From: EA-27 sp964396265
GTDB lineage: Archaea; Thermoplasmatota; Thermoplasmata; RBG-16-68-12; EA-27
Assembly: GCA_964396265.1 (NCBI GenBank)
Contig: CAYNEM010000008.1
Coordinates: 1-64,000 of the forward strand
Direction: 5' to 3'
Length of the DNA: 64,000 nt
The position numbers and the translations under genes are program-made. This document shows, piece after piece, positions 17,890 through 26,200 of this stretch (position 1 is the first letter of the stretch; each line of letters begins with the position of its first letter). A model generated the notes under the pieces. The model was not told where the DNA came from. It was given only the letters and a program-made list of their open reading frames with translations, and did not search any database.

Positions 17890-19209
17890 ATGGATCGTAC
17901 GCGCGTGATCATCCTCGGCGCCGCGGGTCGCGACTTCCACAACTTCAACGTGATCTTCCGAGAGGACGACGCGTACGAGGTCGTCGCGTTCACCGCCACG
18001 CAGATCCCCGGCATCGTCGGCCGTAGGTACCCCGTGTCTCTCGCGGGCAAGCGCTACCCGGAGGGGATCCCGATCTTCGACGAGGAGGACCTCCCTCAGC
18101 TCATCTACCGATTCCGCGCGGACATGTGCGTCTTCTCCTACAGCGACATCTCGTACGAGGACCTGATGCACCGCGCCGCGATCGCGAACGCGGCGGGTTC
18201 GGACTTCGTCCTCCTCGGGACGGAGGACACGATGCTCGAGTCGACGGTCCCCGTGATTGCGGTGACCGCCGTTCGCACGGGGGCGGGGAAGTCGCAGACG
18301 ACGCGGAAGATCGCCTCGATCCTGCAGGCGCACGGGAGACGCGTGGTCGTCGTGCGCCACCCGATGCCGTACGGCGTGCTGGAGGACCAGGCGGTGGAAC
18401 GGTTCGCGACGTACGAGGACCTCGAGAAGAACAAGACGACGATCGAGGAGCGCGAGGAGTACGAGCCCCACCTCGAGCGTGGGATCGTCGTGTTCGCCGG
18501 CGTGGACTACGAGAAGATCTTGCGGGCGGCGGAGCAGGAGGCGGACGTGATCCTGTGGGACGGGGGGAACAACGACACGCCGTTCTACAAGCCGAACCTC
18601 CACATCGTCCTGCTGGACCCGCACCGGCCCGGGGACGAGCTGCGGTATTATCCGGGGGAGACGAACCTCCGCATGGCGGACGTGGCGATCGTGAACAAGG
18701 TGGACACGGCCGATCCGATGAACGTGGAACTCGTGAAGCGTCACGCGGTCGAGGTGAACCCGGACGTGACGATCATCGAGGCGGCGTCGCCGATCACCGT
18801 CGTGGACCCCGAGCCGGTGCGGAACAAGCGCGCGCTCTGCGTCGAGGACGGGCCGACCGTCACGCACGGGCAGATGGCGTACGGCGCCGCCTACATCGCC
18901 GCCAAACGCTTCGGCGCGTCCGAGATCGTGGACCCGCGGCCGTTCGCGGTCGGCTCGATCAAGGCGACGTTCAAGAAGTACCCGCACCTGCAGAACGTGC
19001 TGCCCGCGATGGGCTACGGGGACAAGCAGGTCCGCGAGCTCGAGCAGACGATCGAAGCCGCCACGTGCGACATCGTGTTGAGCGGGACGCCCGTGGACCT
19101 CCGGCGCCTCGTGAAGGTGAGCAAGCCGATCCTGCGCGTGCGCTACGAGCTCGACGAGATCGGGAGGCCGAACCTCGAGGACGTCCTAAAAGATTGGGAC
19201 TTCCTGTGA
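17890..19209 (+). CDS. Cyclic 2,3-diphosphoglycerate synthetase-family P-loop protein
   Basis: 439 residues. An N-terminal Rossmann-like domain (VIILGAAGRDFHNFN) is followed by a P-loop GAGKS at 131-135 and a DGGNND motif near residue 222, the pattern of the family named for cyclic 2,3-diphosphoglycerate synthetase. In thermophilic methanogens that enzyme makes cDPG from 2,3-DPG and ATP, a compatible solute and phosphate store. Many archaea carry homologues without known cDPG, so the substrate is not certain. ATG at 17890 is preceded by a good Shine-Dalgarno sequence. Complete length; no neighbours in the same pathway. Confidence 0.82.
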   Translation: MDRTRVIILGAAGRDFHNFNVIFREDDAYEVVAFTATQIPGIVGRRYPVSLAGKRYPEGIPIFDEEDLPQLIYRFRADMCVFSYSDISYEDLMHRAAIANAAGSDFVLLGTEDTMLESTVPVIAVTAVRTGAGKSQTTRKIASILQAHGRRVVVVRHPMPYGVLEDQAVERFATYEDLEKNKTTIEEREEYEPHLERGIVVFAGVDYEKILRAAEQEADVILWDGGNNDTPFYKPNLHIVLLDPHRPGDELRYYPGETNLRMADVAIVNKVDTADPMNVELVKRHAVEVNPDVTIIEAASPITVVDPEPVRNKRALCVEDGPTVTHGQMAYGAAYIAAKRFGASEIVDPRPFAVGSIKATFKKYPHLQNVLPAMGYGDKQVRELEQTIEAATCDIVLSGTPVDLRRLVKVSKPILRVRYELDEIGRPNLEDVLKDWDFL

Positions 19210-19309
19210 TCGGTTGGATCGAAGTGTCTCGACCGGATAAAACTGCAATCATCCGATGAACGCTGTCCTGACGGAAAGGCATAAGCACGCCGGACGTCCT
19301 GGTCATCGC

Positions 19310-19552
19310 ATGGCGCACGGGGTCCGCGGAAGGGTGGGGTCGAAGGGGGAACTCCTCCCTCCCAAGAAGCTGCGGGACGAGGTCGGCCTCCGACCCCGCG
19401 CCGACGTCCTTTATCGGACGGAGGAGGGTCGCCTCGCGGTCGAGCCCGTGCCCGCCCTCAGGGACGTGCTCCGGGAACTCCCGGAGGTCGTCATCGCCCC
19501 TGCCGCGATCCGGGCCCTCCGGTCCAAACTGTCCCGGAAAGCGGAGCGATGA
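19310..19552 (+). CDS. AbrB/SpoVT-type DNA-binding protein (antitoxin-like)
   Basis: 80 residues. The AbrB core reads RVGSKGELLPPKKLRDEVGLRPRAD..., the swapped-hairpin DNA-binding fold found in VapB antitoxins. The ATG at 19310 is preferred to 19256 because a TATA-like GGCATAAGC lies about 25 bases upstream. It overlaps a short PIN-like start (MRALLDT) at 19549, so this looks like a VapBC pair that has lost its toxin. Confidence 0.7.
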   Translation: MAHGVRGRVGSKGELLPPKKLRDEVGLRPRADVLYRTEEGRLAVEPVPALRDVLRELPEVVIAPAAIRALRSKLSRKAER

Positions 19553-19626
19553 GGGCCCTGTTGGACACGACGCGTGCTCCCAAGGGTCGGGGCCGCGGTC
19601 TCGCAGCGCCGCCCGGGGGTCGATGA
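19549..19626 (+). pseudogene. Possible PIN-domain (VapC) toxin remnant
   Basis: An ATG overlapping the AbrB stop reads MRALLDTT, the typical first strand of a PIN domain with its first catalytic Asp, then turns into unrelated residues and stops within about 25 codons. Position and overlap fit a decayed VapC. The match is very short, so confidence is low. Confidence 0.3.
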
Positions 19627-19698
19627 GGTTGTGCCGCGATTTGGCAAGATCTCCCGTCAGAACCAACCTTTATGGGGCCCTTGGCGGTGCGGAGCGAC

Positions 19699-19783
19699 GC
19701 GTGGGTAGCCAAGCACGGCCAACGGCGACAGGCTCAAGATCTGTTCCCGCAGGGGTTCCCAGGTTCGAATCCTGGCCCACGCA
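19699..19783 (+). tRNA. tRNA-Leu (anticodon CAA), integration site
   Basis: An 85-nt class II tRNA: acceptor GCGTGGG pairs with CCCACGC (19776-19782), anticodon loop CTCAAGA gives CAA, and a long variable arm follows. Discriminator A at 19783, no encoded CCA. Its 3' 60 bases (19723-19782) recur exactly at 39512-39571 and its last 17 bases plus two following bases recur at 37062-37080, marking it as the attachment site of an integrated element. Confidence 0.96.
19723..19782 (+). repeat. attL: 60-bp direct repeat inside tRNA-Leu
   Basis: Bases from the D-arm edge to the acceptor end are identical to 39512-39571. Archaeal integrating elements commonly use tRNA 3' halves as attachment sites and leave such a copy at the far end. 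Confidence 0.85.
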
Positions 19784-20205
19784 TCTATTTACTTGAGCAG
19801 TGGGTCATCGCTGAGACTGCCGATGGTAGGGAGATCCTTGGCCTTCTCGTGCGACACAGCACAGGTGGAGAGCCGCGCGAGGTGTACCTCTCAAAAGCCT
19901 GAATTGGTCACATACAACGACCAAGGCGAAGCAATGCGAACTCCGATGAGCGAGGCGATCCTCCTTCGGGTGGAAAGCCTGAGAGATTTGCAGTTCTTGA
20001 GGGGCCCAACCGACTTCCGTCTCTCCTTCCGGAGGACAGTCGCTAGACCTACTGTCAACGCGCAAGTGCAGCCTGAGTGAGGGCCGGGTAGAGGCCAAAT
20101 CGCCGTCGCGTTGATCTCCCGCACCTCGAGCTCCACCGACTTCACGCCCCGGTGTCGCGACTCGCGGGACAGTAATGAAACGATGGGACCCGCCTGTGAA
20201 GTTCT
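19784..20205. other. Intergenic region at the left end of the element, no supported gene
   Basis: About 420 bases. A short frame reading from just after the tRNA (WVIAETADGREILG...) looks weakly protein-like but stops after about 35 codons; nothing else stands out. It may be a remnant of an element gene. The region has mixed composition and no clear repeat. Confidence 0.4.
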
Positions 20206-23200
20206 ATGAGCGATATGTTCGCACCCCCCTCCGAAGGCCTTATCTGGACCACCGGGCATCCGGGCTCGGCCCGAGAGGGGCTTGGGGGCAATGTCGTGGA
20301 TGCAAACGCAAGTTCGAGTGTGGGTGCAATACGAGTGGCATGGATTCTTCGCGAACACGGCCCCCTCGCGCTGAAAGCGTTCGCGGTCTTCGCGTGCGCG
20401 GTCCTCATCACGGTGTCCTTCTCCCAACTCGTTCAGACGGAGGCCGCTCCCGCCGACGATGAGGACGATTGGCGATTCCAAGAGAGCACGCGCCGTCTCA
20501 CCGTTTCGCCGGGCGCATCGATTTCGCCCGAGGTGGCATGGTCGCCCTCCGGGAAGCTCCACACCGCGTGGGCGGACGCCCGGGGCGGGTCGGCGGGAGT
20601 CTATCACAAGACGAGCGCGAACGCCGGGTGGACCTTCTCCACGGATCGTACGCTGGCGGACGGGTTCCTCACCATCGCGTCGACCTCGCTCGCCGTCGCG
20701 CCCCGGGACGGGCTCGTCGGGGTCGCCTGGGAAGGACGCTCGAACGAATCCTCCCCGGATCAGGTGTACGTCCGCGCGAGCCCCGACGACGGCATCGCGT
20801 GGGGTCGCGCCGCGACCGTCGGCACCGGGAGATCACCGGCCCTCGCCGCGACGGGGGACCGCCTCGTCCTCGCCTACGTGCATGAGGATGCCGCCGGGGA
20901 CCAGGTCCGACTGCTGACGCTCTCCGTGGCCGGGGGCTCGATCCGCGACACCCGCGCGCTGCTCGCCTTCAACGGAGCCGCCGCATCCCTCGCGCTTGTT
21001 GTCACGGGATGGCGCGCGCACATTGCGTGGGCCGAGGAGGCCCAGGGCGTGGCCGCGATCGCGCACGTGTCCGTGAACCTCGCGACGGGGGTCGCATCCC
21101 CCGTGCATCTCGTCGCCGCCAACGTCGCCACGTCCGCGGGCGTCTCGCTCGTGGGCCGCGGGGACCGCCTGGCCCTTGCCTGGAGCGACGATTCGCTCGG
21201 GACGTTCGACATTCACGCCGCATACAGCGGGACCGCGGGGGAATCGTGGATCACCGGGCCGCCCGTGGCGACCGGACCCGGCAATGCGCGATTCCCGGCC
21301 GTTGCAGTTGGAGCGCGGGGTCTCGTGGCGGTGGTGTGGCAGGACGACCGGACTGGTCGCGCGCAGGTCTTCGGCCGCGTCGTCACCCTGTCCGGCACCC
21401 CGTCGACCGCCGCCACGCGCGTGTCCGATTCCTCCGAGAGTGTCGCAGAGCCGGCGGTCACCATCGGCCCTGCGCGGGACCTGATCGTCGCATGGTCGGA
21501 CGCGCGGGACGGGGAGACCGAGATCTACGCGGACCTCGACGCCCTGATGGATCGGCCTCGGCTTCCGACGATCCGGACGTACGCGGAACGGCTCGCGCGC
21601 GAGGACTTCGCCTCCCCGGCGCGCGGCTCCCGCGCACAGCTCCGACAACTCCTGCAGGATGCGAACGACCTGGTCGAGAAGCGCGAGGAGTCCCTCGCGA
21701 TCGCGCACCTGGAGCAGCAGGTCCTGCCGCGGTTCGACGGCGCCCTCGGCGGCGACCCATCTGACGACCTCGTCGTGAACGCGACCGCCCAATCGGAGCT
21801 GACGCGACTCACGCGCGGGCTCGTCGACTTCCTCCGCGGAGAAGCACCGCCGGGGACCCGCGTGGGGGGCGGGGGCGACGACGATGACGACGGCGAGCCG
21901 GACCCGCCGCCGCCGGGCGACCCGGACGACCCGCCGCCGCAGCCGACCCCGACGCCCGGAGACCCCGCGGGCGATTCGCCGACGGTCTCCGGCGTCGCGA
22001 TCTCCGCAATCACCGCCGCGAACGCCGTGGTGACGTGGACCGTGGCCTCGCCCGGGGGTCCCGTGAGTTCGAGCTGGGCGGACTGGGGGATCGCCTCCGT
22101 TGCGGAACACCGGACGTACGACAACGCCACCCCGTTCCAGGTCACACTGACACCGCTGACGACGAATCAGACGTACAAGGTGCGCGCGGGCGCGATCAAG
22201 GGCGGCACCACGTACCTGTCCGAGACGTTCTCCTTCTACGCCGGCGTCGCGATCGCGGGCCTCGCCGCCACGAACCTCTCGAGCGACAAGGCGACGATCG
22301 AGTGGACGACGAACGTGCCCGCCACCTCCGTCGTGCTCTACGGCCGGAACGAGAGCAACCTCGTGTCCACCGTGACCGCGTCGAGCGGCACGTTCCACCA
22401 GGTCAACCTCACGGGCCTGGCGGCGGGCACGTACTACTACCGCGCGCGGAGCGCCGCCACCGCGGACGCCACTCTGATCGGGGAGAGCGGGACGTTTTCG
22501 ATCCAGACCGGGCTGCAGATCTTCAATCTCTTCCGGAAAGCGACCCATGTCGGCGGCGCCTACAATGTGACGTTCTGGTGGACGACGAACTTCCAGGGGA
22601 CAAGCCAGGTGCGGTACGGCCTCGACGACAAGCTGTCGTCGAACGCCACGGGGACGTCAGGTACGAGCCACTCCGTCACGATCGCGAACCTGAAGAGCAG
22701 CTCGACGTACCAATGGCAGGTGTACTCCCAGCTCGTCGGCTCGACGACGTACGCTTGCGTATCGAGCGTCTCGAACCTCAATTTCGACCGACAGGGCCTG
22801 GAAACCTTTTGCACGCCCGGGGAGACGTCCGGGATCGACGTGAGCCCCGTCGTGACGCCGCCGATTGCGATCGTCGATGTGACGTTCACGCGCGGGCAGA
22901 CGTGGATCCATGCGAAGTGGAACACCACGTACGCGTCGAACGCGGTCGTCATGTGGTGGCTCGGCACCGGCCCGAAGAACGTGACGACCGTGTCGGAGTC
23001 CACCCTCGTCCACTCCGTGAACGTCACCGGGCTGGCCACGGCGACCACGTACAAGTTCCAGCTGAACTCCACCGCCTCCGCGAACGGCGCGGACGTCGCG
23101 CGGACCACGGCGCAGAACGTGACCACGAAGGGGATCACGATCTCCGCCACCGGCGCGTGGGTCTCTATCACGTCCGCAATCGTGAACTGGACGACGTCGG

Positions 23201-26200
23201 CGAATGCGACCACGATCGTCGATTACGGATTCTCGTACTGCAGCGTCCGGGCGACCGTCTCCGGGTACGGGATGTCCCACTCCGTCACGCTGACTGGCCT
23301 TTTGCCGGAGACGACGTATACGTACTGCGTCCGATCCGCATCGCAGTCGAACCCCAACGACGTCGTCGTGGACAACAAGAACCCCGCGACCGGCCTGCCC
23401 CGCACCTTCAAGACGCTGCCGGGCCCGAACGACGCGAACACCTCGATGGACGCGGGCTCCACGTTCGCGACCGCGCTCCCCGTCGAGCCGGGCCGCTGGG
23501 ACGCCTGGGTGAACGCGAGCGCGCCGTACTCGGACTCGAAGGACTACTATCAGGTGTACGCGTTTGCGGGCGCGCAGATCCGCGCCACGCTGACGGTCCC
23601 AGCGACCCACAACCTGAATCTATACTCGTACAAGCCGTCGGGCAGCGCTTCCTGCTCGTCCACCTCGGGCGGAACTGGTGTCGGGGAAGCGATCACGTGC
23701 ACTGTCGGAGCCACAGAGGCGGGGTACTGGCGGCTCGAGGTCCGCAACATGAGTGGGGCGAACCGCGGCGCGTATGTCCTCGACTTCAAGGTCGTCGGCG
23801 GCGGCCCGGAGAAGTTCACGACCGACGTGGGGGCCGCGAACGACCAGAACAACGTCGTGAAGACCCCGGGGATCAGCATCGGAACGAGCGGTTGGGGGAA
23901 CCCGGCGACGTCGACGGTGACCTCCACGGCGGTCGACGCCTATAAGCCGCCGGCCTCGCCGTATCCCGTGTACCGTCAGGTGACCGCGAACGGCACGTTC
24001 TACCTGAACCTGTACCGGACGTCCGCGGAGCGGTACAACGACTACCTGTTCACGGTCCAGTACTACGGGACGCAGGACTCGAACGTCAGCGCGTGGAACG
24101 GCGCGGGCTGGGTCACGATCACGACCGTGCCGGCGCAGACGAACTGGCGGGCCTTCTCCTTCACCCTCGAGCACACCCTGTTCTACGACGCGGAGGCCGG
24201 CTGGGCAGGGATGAACGTCAAGCTGCGCTTCGAGAAGTCCCTGCAGGTAGACCTGATCTCCGCGATGCCCATGCGGCACACCACGTACGTGGGGAGCGGG
24301 TCCGACGACGCGAAGGACGAATACCACATGCCCGGCATCCGGACGACGGACGGGTGGATCGACCAGGGCTTCGGCTACAAGAACGCCTCCGCCTCGGGGG
24401 CAACGATTCTCGTGACGATCCCGGACGTTTCATCAGGGTATATGGTACGTCTCCGGTTCGACGGCAACTCGTCCGGGTTCACCGTCCAGCGGTGCACGAC
24501 CTGCTCTCCCACGCCCACGTGGGTGTTCGCGACGAGCACGTCGAACTACACGTCGGGCGAGGCGACGTTCGTCATCGAACCGCTCTGGTACGTGGATGCG
24601 TTCTCGACGCAGCCAGGGACGAACGTGCTCTTCCGCCTGCTCCCGAAGGACCGGCTGAACGAGACGACGCAGTTCACGTTCACGCCCGTGCACTGGGAGA
24701 CGAACGTCGGCGTCACCGGGGACAACGTCGGGACGAGCCACGTGCCGGGCATGAGCGTCTACCCGAACACGGAGTGGGGGAACCCCACGACGGTGGACGG
24801 CCGCACGGTCCGCGTCGCGAACCTGGGCACGACGCCGAACCTGTACATGAACCTCCCTTGGCCATGGGGATCGATGATCGCGTACGTCACGTACAAGTCC
24901 GTCAACAACGGGCTCGTCCAGCTGTGGGACGGCGTCTCCTGGAAGACCGTCGGCACGGTCACGGGCGGCAGCGCCTGGCGGACGGACGTGCTGTTCGTGC
25001 AGGGCGCGGGCCTCGCGACCGGCGGGCCGCCCTCCGGGCTCCCGGCGCGGGCGTTCCACGACGACTACGGCGACGCGTTCGTGAACGCGAATCTACAATT
25101 CACGGTGCCCGTGACCCTCGACCTCATGTGGGTCGACGTGGACGCCGACGCGGACAACCTCACCAGCTTCGGGGAGCCGCACCGGTACGCGTACGACGAC
25201 GCGACGACGCACGCCCTGAACCCGGGCCAGGCGTGGGACGTCGACTGGTTCGCGCCCGTCGAGGGGCGGTGGCAGTTCGACTTCAAGTTCACGTCCTACG
25301 GGTACAGCCCGCCCGCGCACTATTCCGGGGCCCTCGTGAGCGTGGACGGGACGGAGATCGGATCCCTGCGCACGTCCGTCTCGGGCGCCAAGACCCTCGC
25401 CGCCCAGTCGATGCTGTGCGCGGAGAATCACCGCCTCCGCATCTACTCGAGCGGGGACATGCGCATCGACGTCACGGGCATCTCGTGGCGGAAGGTCCCG
25501 ACGGACCCGGACCGCGCGGACACGGACGGCGACGGACTGAGGGACGGCGGCGAGGCGTGCGCGAAGCGGACGGACCCGACGAACACGGACACGGACGCGG
25601 ACGGGCTCACGGACTACGACGAGGTGTACCAGTTCTTCTACAACAACGCCACCTCCTCGGCGGCGAACGTCACGGTGAACCTAACGGTGGACGCGGCGGG
25701 CGAGTACCAGTGGCGCGTCAAGACGTCCGCGACGGTCACCGGCGGGAAGCCCACGGAGGCGGTCGTCTACCTCGACGGCCAGCTGAAGTGGTCGAAGAAG
25801 TCCCTGCCCGAATCCGGCTGGTCGAACGTCGAAGTCCAGTTCGACGCGAACCTGCCCAAGGGATTGCACTCCCTCCAGGTCCAGCGGGCCTCCGCCACGG
25901 GGACCGTCACGCTGAGCCTGGTGAACGTGACGAAGCCGCGGTTCACGAACGCGCTGTTCTGGGACACGGACCGCGACGCGCTCGGCGATGGGGACGAGCT
26001 CCTTGGGCACACGGGTTGGATGCTGTCGCCGACGAAGATCGACACGGATGCGGACGGCGCGTCGGATGGGGACGAGGTGCGGACGATGCAGACAGACCCG
26101 TTACTGCCCGACACGGACTACGACGGGTTCAACGACAGGGTCGACCTCGACCCGTTGCACGACCTCGTCGTCCAGCTGCGGATTCGAAGCTTCTCCGTCG

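Noticed and set aside
19891..20607. 238-residue minus-strand open frame across the start of the giant gene
   Set aside because: It overlaps the signal-peptide region of a well supported gene, has no motif, and runs across the island's left spacer.
20833..22548. 571-residue open frame on the minus strand
   Set aside because: Antisense to the N-terminal half of the giant effector; composition is that of a shadow frame.
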